The translations under genes and the position numbers were made by a program. A stretch of 64,000 bases of DNA from Adiantum capillus-veneris. Its lineage: Eukaryota > Streptophyta > Polypodiopsida > Polypodiales > Pteridaceae. The notes under the pieces are model-generated. The model worked only from the letters and a program-made list of their open reading frames with translations, was not told where the DNA came from and did no database searches. Numbering within the stretch: the stretch's first letter is position 1; every line of letters begins with the position of its first letter. The stretch spans positions 39,343,281 through 39,407,280 of the forward strand of contig CM043960.1 of assembly GCA_014529385.2 (NCBI GenBank). Reading direction: 5' to 3'. This document shows positions 24,841 through 36,516 of this stretch, piece by piece.

Positions 24841-25199
24841 GAGCTCGCCCAACCCTCAACCTCCTCTGTGTGTGACTGTCTGACCAAGGCTAAGGTCACC
24901 CTGTGTCTAATGAACTACCCTTTGACAATCTTCCCCAAGGATAGCTACAAGAAGCATATGTCGACTTCAATATTGATTAAACACCAGCTCATGATGTCTC
25001 GATGCTCCAAGAAGTGCCGACATCTTTATTTACAGAGTCAACCTCGCCAGTATCCCCTCGGTCCTCCCGACCCAGCCAAGGAAGTCAACCTCGGCAACCT
25101 CTAACAACTCTCAACCCATTCTTTTGGCCGCTTGGGTGCGAGATCACTCGGCGCTAACGACTAGGTAAATTTTTTTAGGTACTCTTTTAAGGGCTTTTT

Positions 25200-25987
25200 G
25201 CTTAGTGTCATCACGATTTGGAAGGGATTCCACCAGAGCTAGGAGTCCACACTATCCCTCTAGTCCAAGGGACTAAGCCAGTCAAAAGTCGAGCTTACAA
25301 GCTATCCCGAGTATGGAGAAGCTGTCAATCTAAAGCGTGAAAAGATGCAAGAAGCAGGTATCATCGTGCCCATGAAGCACTCTGAGTACTTGTATCGATG
25401 GTCATATTTCCCAAGAAGTAGACCAATAAAATCCGTATTTGTGTCGACTATCGTGCTCTCAAGAAGGTTACAATCTCTGATAGCTTTCCAACCCCTTTCA
25501 CAGAAACAGTCCTAGAAGATGTGGCTGGGTGCATATTCTTAAATTTCATAGATGATTTCAATGGCTACAATTAGTAGGGAATTCATCATGATGAACAGAT
25601 CAAGACCGCTATTGTGACTCCCTTGGCTTTTTTCATTTTTAAGAGAAAGTCATTTGGGCTGAAAAATGCCCCACCTTCCTTCAATCGTACGGTCTGCATC
25701 ATCTTTTGTCCTCTGCTCACTCATAATCTTTGAATCTTGATAAACGGCTACTTCTCACTATTCTTTATCGCTCAATGTTCCACCCTAGTGGAGAATGTAG
25801 AGAAGCTTCTAGCTCAACTCTCCACAGTATTCCTCAAGGATCGGGAGGCGTGCCTGAAGCTCATAATAACAAATGCTACGTTTTGGTCACTCAAGGTACG
25901 CTTTTGGGTCATGTAGTTTCTGCTAAAGTTTAGATCTTGACCTTGATAAGATAGTGGCCATTTTGAGGTTGCCTCCCCCAATCAACC
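25200..25987 (+). pseudogene. G0 reverse transcriptase, 5' part, cut by G1
   Basis: Broken frames match G1 RT: RVCVDYRALNK-like (CVDYRALKKVTISD), the FGLKNAPPSFNR region, and then LGHVVSAK. The sequence ends at LPPPIN, where the G1 LTR is inserted after CAACC; coding resumes at 37052. Confidence 0.75.
25983..25987. repeat. Target-site duplication CAACC, left of G1
   Basis: CAACC directly precedes the G1 5' LTR and is repeated directly after its 3' LTR (37052-37056). Five bases is the usual gypsy duplication length. Confidence 0.9.
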
Positions 25988-26522
25988 TGTAGAAGGCTAC
26001 AGTGTCACTTTCTCAGGACACAGTTACAGTTAGTACTGTTGGTCTGGTCTGTTCACACCGGACGGACACGTGGCAAGGATACGGATGGTGGCCTAGTGGA
26101 CATGTGGCCAGGTCACACTTAGCTGGCTGACATTTATGGGCCGTTGGTGGCTCTTTATGATTGTATCTATGAGTAGTAGCCGTTGGGTCATTATCATTAT
26201 CTTATCTTTACGTAGTTGTCTACACAGAGTCCTAGACAGAGCACATTAGCACCATCCCTGCACATCTAAGCCTCGACAACCCCATTGTACCTGTGAGTCC
26301 TGGGCTGGAGCTGAGAGTGCTGCCACGCCAGAGTCTGTACACGGTTCTTTGAGCTAGTTGAGTCCACATGTTCTGGTCCACTGTTGTGTCTCTGTTGTTA
26401 TCCATTGTTTCTGTGTTTCATTCTGTTTGAGAGAGTTTCCATTTGTTTGAGTGAGATTGTCTCGCACATTGCACTGAGGGGCACCCACACTGTAGAGAGC
26501 ACGACATATTATCCGCGCTACA
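25988..26522 (+). repeat. G1 5' LTR
   Basis: TGTAGAAGGCTACAG to CCGCGCTACA, with short inverted ends TGTAG/CTACA. 535 bases, the same length as the 3' copy at 36517-37051. Confidence 0.93.
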
Positions 26523-26535
26523 GGTGCTCTTATTT

Positions 26536-26553
26536 TGGCGATCACGGTGGGAC
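26536..26553 (+). other. Candidate primer-binding site of G1
   Basis: TGGCGATCACGGTGGGAC lies 13 bases after the LTR, a longer gap than usual. The corresponding place in G0, G3 and G4 keeps TGG...GTGGGACCTC. The matching tRNA was not identified. Confidence 0.4.
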
Positions 26554-26639
26554 CTCAACTGAAATCTCACTCTGTGAGGTGCAAATGTTGAAGCTAGTTA
26601 GGTTGATCTAGCTTCGCCTGCCTTCTTCGCCGACCTTGC

Positions 26640-26880
26640 CTTGCAATGTTCCCCTCTCACCTGGTCCATTAGTCCTTGGTCTAGTCCTTTCTCGCCCTGG
26701 TCCAACTTATCCTCGTCCCTGGTCTAGACCTCCTCGACCCTGGTCTAGTCCTCCTCGTCCTGGTCTAGACCTCCTCGACCCTGGTCAAGTCCTCCTCGTC
26801 CCTGGTCTAGACCTCCTCGACCCTGGTCTAGCCTTCCTCGTCCCTGGTCACGTCCTTGGTCCAGCCGAGTCTAGTGATTT
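26640..26880. repeat. G1 leader minisatellite
   Basis: Roughly eight units of about 20-21 bases of the type CCCTGGTCTAGACCTCCTCG. Proline-rich open frames across it are repeat artefacts. Equivalent repeats sit in the leaders of G0, G3 and G4. Confidence 0.85.
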
Positions 26881-26954
26881 ACCTGGTTGGTTTGGTGGAG
26901 TCTAGACCTGTCACAAGTTTCTTGCCCAAACTTGATTGGATTGGTGGTCACTGC

Positions 26955-28489
26955 ATGACACATACAAGGAGGTCAGTTGAGCGTCAAAGCCCACTAATGA
27001 GCCCTCTGAAGTACTATCACAGAAGACGACCTTTGACACCTTGTAGAAATCCTTCAACCTCATCACCTATACCTCCACATATCACATCACCCATTCCTTC
27101 GTCATCAGGTTCCTTATCTTCGCAATCACCTTCTCCAGAAAAGCTCTCTCCTATTCTGCTACAGCAAGCTATTGTGCAACAGACTCAGCAAGAAATCATG
27201 GAGCCACTAGCTAGTGTTTTGGCCAAGGTGAACATCAAGTTCCCTACCTTCAAAGGGCTTTCTTCAGAAGATGCTGACGACCATGCAAGAAGATTTGTAT
27301 CTCTCTGTAGGGGACGTGGGCTGAACAGAGAAGATGCTTACTTGGTACTATTTCCATCCACCCTGGATGGCCTAGCAGATAAATGGTACAGCCAATTTGC
27401 AAAGAACCATTTTGCAACTTGGGCAGCCTTAAGACAGCAGTTCTGTGCAGCTTTCAGGCCGGGTGACTCCAGGAGAAGGTGTTGGATGAGTTGGCCAACA
27501 TTGTGCTCAAGCCTGAGGAGACTTTTGCGGAGCTTATGACTAAAACTAAGTCACTGGTGGCCAAGCTTCCCCAACAACCCGGTGAATTCATGGTTAAAAA
27601 GTGGGTGGAGAAGGCGCTTCCCAAAACTTCTCAGCAAAAACTCCGAGAGAGTCTCCGACCTGACGCCACTCTCGACGAGTTCATCGCAGCTGCTAGTAGA
27701 ATAGAGGGGGCTAGGAAGCTCTTCAACAACTCTCCTCATATAGATACTCCCTCTGTGTTCTCGGAAGGTAGTCCTACTGATCCTTTAACTTCTTTACGCA
27801 GGGAACTCGAAGCCCTAAAGCTACAACGAGCTCTTCAAGAGGAGAGGTCCTTCTCTCTTAGACAAGAGAAGCCTACACATAATAAGGCATTGGAACAGAT
27901 TAAGCGCGAGTTAGAAGAGCTCAAGTGTCAGCAAGAGACTAAGGCTATGGTTTGGTGTAGCTCATGCCGCTCTCCAGGGCATCCCCCACAGGAATGCCCC
28001 CTTCGGGTTTACTGCCACTTCTGTGAAAAATCTGGACATGAGGATAAGGATTGTTACTACCTCAAGGGATTGCGACAAATAGAGCAAAATCTTGGTCCTT
28101 CTCTCCAACAAGGGCTAGCACCTGCATCCAACATGGTCTCACCCTGCGGCCATCAAAACCAGTTGCCTCCTCTGCTGACAACACTCCCTATGCAGCAAGG
28201 TATGTACAACAACTTTGCACCCCACAGCTTTTATCATGCCAGTACTCCCTCAGTTCCCCAAAGTTTCTACACCTCAGCCTCCAACTCCATGCAACAACCA
28301 CCTCGTCCCCCGTTTCGTCCTTCCAATCGGCCCATACTCTGCTACAGATGCGGAGAATATGGGCATTATCAGAGCAAGTGTCCTTTACCCGAGGGGTCCC
28401 CTTCTTGTCGTCATTGCCCTGATTTGAAGGATCACTACAGTAAGGATTGTCCCAAGCAAAGGGCATCCACGTCTTCAGGCTCGACTTAG
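26955..28489 (+). pseudogene. G1 gag (capsid and two zinc knuckles), one frameshift
   Basis: It starts at MTHTRRSVERQ, a start shared with G4. The capsid region (FPTFKGLSSEDADDHARRF, WYSQFAKNHFATWAALRQQF) is followed by a one-base deletion near 27470 that shifts the frame. Then come KTSQQKLRESLRPDATLDEF, a coiled-coil stretch, and two knuckles CHFCEKSGHEDKDC and CYRCGEYGHYQSKC, plus a third Cys/His cluster. It ends at TAG 28487-28489, in the same frame as protease. It forms the virus-like particle of the element. Confidence 0.88.
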
Positions 28490-30247
28490 AACCAGCCCGA
28501 ATTCACCTTTCCGAAGATAAATTTGATTACTGTGAACACCGTGCCTCAACCTTCACCTGCTACTCATGTGGTTAAGCCTGTGCAAGTGGAGGAGCCTGCT
28601 GGTGTCCTTACTCGGGCACAAAGAGTAGCTCTTGGTCTCAGTCTACCCACAGGTCCACCTCGCCAGTCTCCACTTCCTCAATCTGGTCTACCTGACCCAA
28701 AGGACAAGTCCTTCCCAATTGCTCAGAGCAAACCAACCTCCTTGTTATCTGACATTGATGGAGCCTTCTTAGAAGCAGTGGCTGACTTGGAACAGATTAA
28801 GGTCCCAAAAGGAGCCCAGTTCGAAGGCGCCAAGCCCACAGCCGAAGCCATCTTGAAAAATACTTTTCAGCAGGTGTCACTATACGACATGCTAAAGCTT
28901 GACGCAACACTTAGAAGTGACACCCTGTCAGTCATTCAGTCTCTGTACCCGGGGGCTGGGCCTAGTGGCGGGCACCTCCCTGTACAGCCCTCAGAGTCTT
29001 ACTTGATTTCCTATCCAACTGCTCCTCTCATCGATTATAAATTTCCTCGTCTCACTGTATCTATTCTTGGACAGCAGCTATCCGGCGTCATTGTTGATGG
29101 TGGATCTGGAATCATTTTGATGCCCGAATTCACTATGAGGGCCTTAGGTCTACAGCCTACCCGACCTGCTCCTTTCACAATTACATTGGCTGATCAAAGA
29201 ACAGTCTACCGAGTGGGCATAGTCGACAAGGTGCCTCTGAAGGTACAAGATTTCACTTTTGACTTGGATTTTGTGGTAGTTCATCTTCCCTAGGTAGAGG
29301 GAGGTTATCCCTTGCTGATTGGTAGGCCATGGTTGCGACATACGAAAGTACTTCATGACTGGGGAAACGACGCCATGTGGATACATACCCCTGGCTCTCC
29401 AATGCAACAAATTCGTCTCGAAGGTGGCAGGGATCCAGTCGTTCAGCATAGCTCTTTGTCAGTAGAGTCCAACCTTGACTTGGAGCAGCCGGTCCCTCCT
29501 GATGGGTCCGATGAAGACTTACTGCAGTGGTTAGAAGCTACTTCTTCGATGCCATGCTATGTAGTCTCTCTTCAACCCTTGACAACAGATTCACCCTCTT
29601 CCCCTGATCCTACACTTGAAGCAAGTAATCCCAGTCAGCCAAGTGCGCCAGAACCATGTGGGCCAGTCTCTTATGACCATCCTTCAGAGGGTCCATTGAT
29701 TGAAACCATCGACTTGGGTGAGCCTATAACCCACCATAGAAGGGGGAAAAAGTCTCCCTTGCAAGAGTTGGCCAACATTCCACTTCCCTCCTTAACCTCC
29801 ATTCCATCTGAATCTCCACCCATGCCGGAGCACTTTGAGGTATCTGAGGATTTACCATTCGGAGAGCTTCCATCAGGATGGTTGCAGGAAGAGTATGCTG
29901 ATTTCAACATTGATCAAACGCCAGCTCATAATGTCCAGAAGCTCACAGAGGCGGCACGGTCTTCTATCCCTGACGCAGCCTCGCCCACTGCACTGCCTGA
30001 CCTAGTCAGAGAGGTCAACCTAGGCGGCCCTGACAACCATCAACCCATCTTGTTAGCCGCTTGGTTATGGGATCATCCCGCTATACTCGACCAGGTAATC
30101 TCTTTCATGCACTCTTTCAAGGATGTGTTTGCCTGGTCTTACCACGATTTGGAGGGAATTCCAGCAGAGCGAGGAGTCCACACAATTCCTCTGGTTGAGG
30201 GGGCTAAGCCAGTCAGAGGAAGGGCTTACAAACTGAATCCCAAATAG
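28490..30247 (+). pseudogene. G1 protease and RT-proximal region
   Basis: It is in frame with gag after a single TAG. The N-terminal part (GVLTRAQRVALGLSLP) is conserved in all G copies. The protease core reads GVIVDGGSGIILMPEF, with DGGS instead of the canonical DT/SG, then LLIGRPWLRHTKVLHDWG. A TAG at 29291-29293 replaces a Gln codon (CAG in G3). The acidic linker runs to FKDVFAWSYHDLEGI and ends at TAG 30247. Confidence 0.85.
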
Positions 30248-31036
30248 GCAGAAGCAGTCAAAATCGAGCTGGAGAAAATGCAAGAAGCAGGTATTGTTGT
30301 ACGAGTAGAGCACTTAGAATGGCTGTCCCCTATGGTTATTGCCCCAAAGAAGCAGTCCAACAAAATTCGAGTTTGCGTCGACTACCGGGCTCTGAATAAG
30401 GTCACAATACCAGATGGATTTCCAACCCCTTTCACTGAGAGAGTCCTTGAAGATGTCGCTGGCCATGTACTGTATAGTTTTATGGATGGGTTCAGTGGCT
30501 ACAATCAGTTAGGACTACATCCTGATGACCAAGTCAAAACAGCTTTTGTAACTCCCTGGGGTATTTTCATCTATACTAGAATGTCTTTTGGGCTTAAAAA
30601 TGCACCGCCTTCTTTCAATCGCATAGTATATCTCATCTTTTGTCCTCTGCTCACTGATCACCTTCGCATATTCATGGACGACTTTTCCACCTTCTCGGGT
30701 GCTCAATGTTCAACCCCAGTAGAAAATGTAAAGGAGCATCTTGCTTAGCTCTCTGCAGTCTTCCTCAGGTGCAGAGAGGCACGTTTGAAGCTCAATCCGA
30801 ACAAGTGTCATTTTTTGGTCACAGAGGGTACGCTGTTGGGCCATGTGGTGTCTGCTCAAGGGTTGGCACCTGACCCTGAGAAGATAGTGGCCATCTTGAA
30901 GTTACCTCCTCCCATAAATCCCAAAGGTGTTCAGAGCTTTGTGGGCCACACTGGCTGCCATCGCAGGTTTATACGTATGCATGCACAGGTGGCTCAACCA
31001 TTGACCCGGCTCACCAGTGCTGCTGTTCCCTTCTAG
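30248..31036 (+). pseudogene. G1 reverse transcriptase
   Basis: The motifs are KIRVCVDYRALNKVTIPDGF, FGLKNAPPSFNRIV and the catalytic box IFMDDFSTF (FMDD). TAG stops at 30746-30748 (a Gln codon CAA in G0) and 31034-31036 break the frame, after which LLGHVVSAQGLAPDPEK and RRFIRMHAQVAQPLTRL follow. It would synthesise cDNA in the particle. Confidence 0.88.
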
Positions 31037-31480
31037 TGGTCAACACGTGAGGCCAAAGCATTTGCATACCTCAAAAAACGCCTCACTGAAGCACCTATTC
31101 TAGTTGCCCCGGATTGGGCCCTACCTTTTCATGTGCATATTGATGCCAATCTGCTTGTTGTGGGTGCTGTGCTTACTCAGCCTAGCAAAGAGTTCAACTT
31201 GGATCGCCCTGTACATTATGCAAGTCGCCTGCTCACCAAAGCAGAGCGCAACTATAGCACCACAGAGAGGGAAGGTTTGGCTATAGTGTATGCTCTACAC
31301 AAATTTCGTCACAATTTGCTAGGGGTCCATTTCACAATTATTACTGATCACCATGCCTTGCGCTATCTGCTTAATAAGCCACAGGTTGCATGGCGATGGC
31401 TCCTCCTATTCCAATAGTTTGATTTTGAAGTGGTACTCCGTCCTGGTAAGGATCATGTAATGGCTGACCACCTCTCTCGC
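31037..31480 (+). pseudogene. G1 RNase H
   Basis: FHVHIDANLLVVGAVL (first catalytic Asp), YASRLLTKAERNYSTTEREG (Glu), TDHHALRYLL (Asp) and VMADHLSRIHTG are present in order. A TAG at 31415-31417 lies between the last two. Confidence 0.88.
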
Positions 31481-32801
31481 ATTCACACAGGAGAAGAAGC
31501 TACCGGGATTGCGGATGACTTTCCAGATAGCAGTCTTTTTAAAATCGATACAACATCGGAATGGTACGGCGAGGTACTACATTTTCTATCTACTGGGCTG
31601 TACCCAGAGAAGGCATCCCCACTGCAAAAGAGGAGATTGCTGTTGAAGTCCAGGCCTTTCACTCTGATTGGGGGCCAGCTTTATAAATCGGGACCAGATG
31701 GTGTTCTGAAGCGTTGTGTCTCACCTCATGAGGTGGAGCATATTCTGGAGGATGCCCACAATGGTCCCACTGGTGGCCATTACCCTGGTCACATCACTGC
31801 CCAGAGGATTCTGCAGAGTGGTCTATGGTGGCCCTACGTTCTAAGGATGCAATAGCATATGCTAAGGTTTGTGATGTGTGCCAGCGCTGTGGACCGAAGC
31901 CCAGTAAGCAATCCAACCGTCCTCTGCAGGTTTCGATGGCGTGGCTACCTTTTGAGAGATGGGGCTTGGACTTTGTGGGTCCAATATATCCCTCGGCTCA
32001 ACCAGGTAATTGCAAATATCTGCTAGTGGCCACAGACTATGCAACAAAGTGGGCAGAGGTATTGGCAACAGTAGATTGCACTGGCAATACAGTAGCCAAA
32101 TTTTTATATGAAAATATTTTATGCAGATTTGGATGTCCCTTAGAGATCACCAGTGATAGGGGCAGTCATTTTGTCAATGACATGATCTCAAATTTGCTGG
32201 CCAATTACAAGATTTTTCATCGCAAGTCGTGCTCTTATTACCCTAGAGCCAATGGGCAGGCCGAGAGCACCAACAAGGTCTGATCGCTCTCTTGCGGAAA
32301 GCATGTCATCTCCATCCAACATCGTGGGCTCAGGCTGTGCACGGCACTCTTTGGGCATACCGCACATCTTTTAAAGCAACAACGAATCACACTCCTTTTC
32401 AACTCGCTTTCGGTTTGGAAGCCATAGCTCCATTTGAGTTCAACTCCGGATCCCCAAGGGTGGGCAGTCTGCGTGCAAGTTGGGGAATGGAAGCTGCTTC
32501 TATGTCCCGTCTTACCTTATTGGATGAAAGCCGCCTTTTAGCTTCCCATGCTCTGCAAGCGGAGCAACTTCGTCGCAAAGCGTGGCATGATCGCCACCTC
32601 AGAAAGCCGAAAATAACGCAAGGCAGATTGGTGCTACACTATCAGGCAAAATATTTGAAGAAAGCAAAGAAGCTGGTTCCAGCTTGGCAAGGCCCCTTCG
32701 TGGTGGAAGAGATTCTGCCACATGGGGCTGTCCAGTTAGTCACCCTGACAGGAGCTCGTTTGCCACTGGTAAACGGATCCAGGATTAAATGCTATCACTA
32801 G
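31481..32801 (+). pseudogene. G1 integrase, two frameshifts
   Basis: The zinc-binding HHCC region (GGHYPGHITAQRIL, CDVCQRCG) is followed by the catalytic core with all three acidic residues: RWGLDFVGP, EITSDRGSHF and GQAESTN. Frame changes lie near 31845 and 32283. The C-terminal part (AWHDRHLRKPKITQGRLVLH, GPFVVEEIL) ends at 32801 without a chromodomain. It would insert the cDNA into the genome. Confidence 0.88.
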
Positions 32802-34224
32802 CCCTAATCATATAGAAAGCTAATGATGATAGCCGTCTCACCACCACATGATTATCAACTCCCAGCTCGGTATTTCTCTAGGGCTTACCATCTTCATCTC
32901 GTCTCGAAACTTCATCATGGCAGTTCTGATCTTGGAAAACTCCCCTTGTTTCGCTGATGCATTATTTATTGTTCTGACTCTGTCTCTGCTACATCCTGTT
33001 CTTGTGATTTTCAAATTCAAGTATCATTTAATAGCCATTTTGATTATGGGATAGTGTTGGAAGATTAAAGCAGCTCAACTGCATCTCCCTTTTTCGTCTC
33101 TAACTTAATTTTAATCTCTATCTCTCACAGCATTTATATCTAGATCTTTCTCTCCTCCGTGTTCCTTCCTTTTCCACCGCAGTGTTCCCTTGCTCAATCA
33201 ATATCTAGCATCTTTTAACTTCCCCATGTTCTCTCCTCAGCTATGTTCCTTGGCTTAAATGAGTACCACATAACCCTGCGATAAGAATCGGCCCAGATTC
33301 TTAAATTCCCTCACTTTTTCCCTTATCTACACCTCATCCTAGCCGGTAATTTCCCCCGCCCTTTTTCCACCTATTGCACCCCTAGACCACCCCTCTTGAC
33401 CACCCCTCTTCAGCCTTCAACCTCGCCCCACACCCTGTCGACACCTCGCCTCAGCCCTTCAAAATTCGCCCCAACAGAGTTCACCACTTCCTTGCTCAAC
33501 AGAATTCGCCTTGCTTAATTTGTATGGACTCGTCCCTGCCCTATTTTTTGGATTCGGCCCTACCCTCTACCCTCTCGCCCCTAACCTATACCTCTCGCCC
33601 CTACCCTCCCACTCTCCCCCTCTCGCCCCTACCCTCTCGCCCCTAACCTATACCTCTCGCCCCTACCCTCCCACTCTCCCCCTCTCGCCCCTACCCTCTA
33701 TCTCTCGCCCCTAACCTTCTATCTCTCGCCCCTACCGTCCCACTCTACCCCTCTCGCCCCTACCCTCTATCTCTCGCCCCTACCTTGCCCAGCTCCCCCT
33801 CTCGCCCCTACCCTCTCCCAGCACCCCTCTCGCCCCTAACCTTCTATCTCTCGCCCCTACCCTCGCACTCTACCCCTCTCGCCCCTACCCTACCCCTCTC
33901 GCCCCTATCCTCTTCCAGCACCCCTCTCGCCCCTATCCTCTCCCAGCACCCCACTCGCCAATATCTCTCAGAACCCCTCGCCCCTACCCTTCCACTCTCG
34001 CCCTACCCTCTAACAGCACCCCTCTCGCCCCTACCCTCTACCCACCCAATTGCGTCCCTGCCTGTCTGTCTTTTTTGGTTTGAAGTCGACCCTACCTAAA
34101 TTACTCACCCCAGCCTAACAAAATCGCCCTTCTGTCCAGCTTCTGCCTAGTCCAATCCCAGACGTTTTGCAGACCAAGGTGCTGACCGAGTGCTTTTCCA
34201 TCACTTTCTACTCAGAAAAAGAAC
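32802..34224. repeat. G1 3' region with CTCGCCCCTACC minisatellite
   Basis: From 32802 to about 33560 is non-coding sequence with a short minus frame of no known match. From about 33567 to 34050 lie many irregular copies of CTCGCCCCTACCCTC. The same kind of repeat occupies the same place in G3 (51040-51720). Confidence 0.85.
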
Positions 34225-36411
34225 TTGTCTACTCAACTAACTGCTCCGTTTGTCATCCAAGACACCACCATGGCAGGGGGTAGCAAGCAGGAGAAACAGC
34301 AAGAAGGAAGTAGCAAGAAAAAGGTAGAGCTGAAGAGGAGGAAAGCTCTGGTTGAAGAATCAGAGAGCGAAGCAGATCAAGTATGTGCAAGCAGCAGCAA
34401 CCATGACATAGATGACTTTACCTCCAGTGACCCAAGTGATGAGAGCTACAAAGCAAACTCAGCAGCATCTGATGATTCAGATGTAAATTCCGAGTCAGGT
34501 GCTTCCAGTGATCAGGAGAAACATTCAAAAGTGGCTCAGAAAAAAGAAAAGCAGCAAATCATCACTCATGAAATCAAGAGGCTTGCTTCTTAAAAAAATC
34601 GCACAGCATTCTCATTACATTTTCATATGTAGCAACCTTGACCATCTCTCAGTGAGGTGCTTTTGACTGCTCAGCTACGCACTCTGGGCCTCACAGCATT
34701 GGCTGATGCAAATTTACCTGATACTGTTCCAGCAGAACTGATACATCAACTGTTGAAAAACTTTCCAAAGGTCCGGGGCCACAAGCTAACAGCTACAAGG
34801 CTTGGCCATGCCATGGGTATGACCAAATTTCCAATTGTGAAGTCTACTACTCGCACTTTCTCTTTGTTGACCAAGGATGCGACAATTCAAGCATGTCAAG
34901 AGCCATTGAGCTCGGATCACCCAAATTATGAGCGAAACAGACGGCTTCTCGCAATCTTCAGGTATTACTTTCTAGCTCGGGATGCCAAAGAAGACAAGGT
35001 AAAAACAGATATTCTCACTACATTCTCCCACTGCGACGGGCTATACTGTTTAATCCACACTATCCCATGTGGATTCCACCAAATTCTCTTTAGCTCTTTG
35101 CAGTCTAGGGCTAAGAGATTTCGGGCCCAAGTGCAGTCTGTGCAGTTAAGTTTTAGATGTTTTGCGGCACCTCTCTTGGCATGGATCATAAACATACCTA
35201 TTAACATAAATGAAGTGGATGAGGAACAGGGAACCTCGAAAGGGAAAAGGAAAACCGTGAGCATGCAGGTTGACCCCACAGTCACCAAGAAAAAGAAGAT
35301 CAAGGCGAAAGTGGTGAAGGATACAGTGAAGTCTCTACTCTCCTTGCCAGTTTCTGAGAGCCAGCAAACTAGGGTACATCTTCAGCGTCATACGTCCACT
35401 TCTACACGTGGTTCTGCTGTGCCGGCACCAGTGTCTACTGCCGCTCCTCAGGACAGGATAGCCACTTCACCCATACAGGATTCTCTTCCTTCTTCTCCCA
35501 TTGTCACTCATACACCGGTCAACATATCACTCGCTCCACCTACAACAACAATCTCCGAGGCACCTACTACACCAAGTGTCCCTACCGCTAGCTCGCCGGC
35601 TGTGCCACCAATTGTACCTACTTCTAGCTCACCGGCAGTGCCACACGTGCGTCCTCCAGCATCACATCCATCTGAGGGATCTTCAGGTAGGACCGACTCC
35701 ACTTCTCTGTTTCATCTTTCAGAGAAGTTGCTTCAGGACTCCAGAGCTGCTATTGCCACCATCGAGGTAGGCGCGGAGCAGCTAGCTGCAACCCACCAGC
35801 ATCACTCCGCCACATACGCAGCTATGGAGGGATCTCTGCGAGTTGCCGAGAGTGCCATCGCAGATCGAGATGCAACGATTTTTGCACTACAGCAGGCATT
35901 GAAGATAAAGTCGAGGATTATTGATGACCTAAAAGCACAAGTGCAGGGATTTCAAGAAATGCTTATGTATGATAACAGGCCTACCCAGGCTCCTGTGGGA
36001 TATGGATGGACTGGGCCAGGGATACAGGTCCAGAATCCAGCAGGCTTTGCAGCGCCAGCAGGTCCCTCTCAGCCCTCTCAGCAGTTCATGGGAGACTACC
36101 CACAGTCCCAGTTCCAATACTTCACTCAGCAGGGGTCTCAGGTCCATATGCCACACATGCAGAGCCAGAGTGTTCCTTGCTGTGATGGTGTTGCTGGTGC
36201 ACACCGCCATGGTTGCGTTACTAGGCGTCTGGAGTTCTCTTCAGGGCAGGTGCTCCCATCCACTGTGCAGCAGATGGCTGCTACATCCACAGGAAAACAG
36301 GTTATGCAAAGCACAGTACAGCAACCGCATAGTTACACTATCGATCTGATGGCTCCTCCCGATCCGGATACTTCTGGAGCAGCAGTGGCGACGACACTTT
36401 CCCTTGGGTGA
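34225..36411 (+). pseudogene. G1 additional ORF (unknown protein) between pol and 3' LTR
   Basis: One frame of about 729 codons interrupted by three stops close together (TAA 34591, TAG 34630, TGA 34639). N-terminus: Lys/Glu/Ser-rich, acidic. Middle (from 34657): a folded region with GLTALADANLPDTVPAEL and HCDGLYCLIHTIPCGFHQIL, then a Lys-rich nuclear-localisation-like KKKKIKAK. Then a Ser/Thr/Pro-rich stretch, a predicted coiled coil (VAESAIADRDATIFALQQAL) and a Gln-rich C-terminus. No signal peptide or membrane segment is seen, so it does not look like an envelope. I do not recognise the family; a distant link to the plant transposon-protein domains of Athila-type elements is only a guess. 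Confidence 0.65.
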
Positions 36412-36516
36412 CAGGACTGTGCTCTTACCCTACCTTTCATTGTACATATAGTTACTTTTGTAGTTTCATTCAGTTTTGGCTCACCGAGACGGTGACCAGT
36501 CTTGTGGCGGGCAACC
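36412..36516 (+). other. G1 spacer before 3' LTR
   Basis: Ends CTTGTGGCGGGCAACC immediately before the LTR. The same end is found before the G3 3' LTR (52798-52815). The purine run GGCGGG is short for a polypurine tract. Confidence 0.55.

Noticed and set aside
26636-26905. Proline/leucine-rich open frame in the G1 leader
   Set aside because: It arises from the leader minisatellite and is not conserved in frame in G0, G3 or G4.
28480-31420. Premature TAG codons as sites of U-to-C RNA editing
   Set aside because: Such editing is known for organelle transcripts of some land plants, not nuclear retroelements; C-to-T decay is simpler.
33511-34099. Pro/Leu/Ser-rich frames over C-rich repeats (also 51012-51739)
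   Set aside because: Minisatellite translation; frames change with repeat number.
34225-36411. Additional ORF as a retroviral envelope
   Set aside because: No signal peptide, membrane anchor or cleavage site is visible; composition suggests a soluble, partly nuclear protein.
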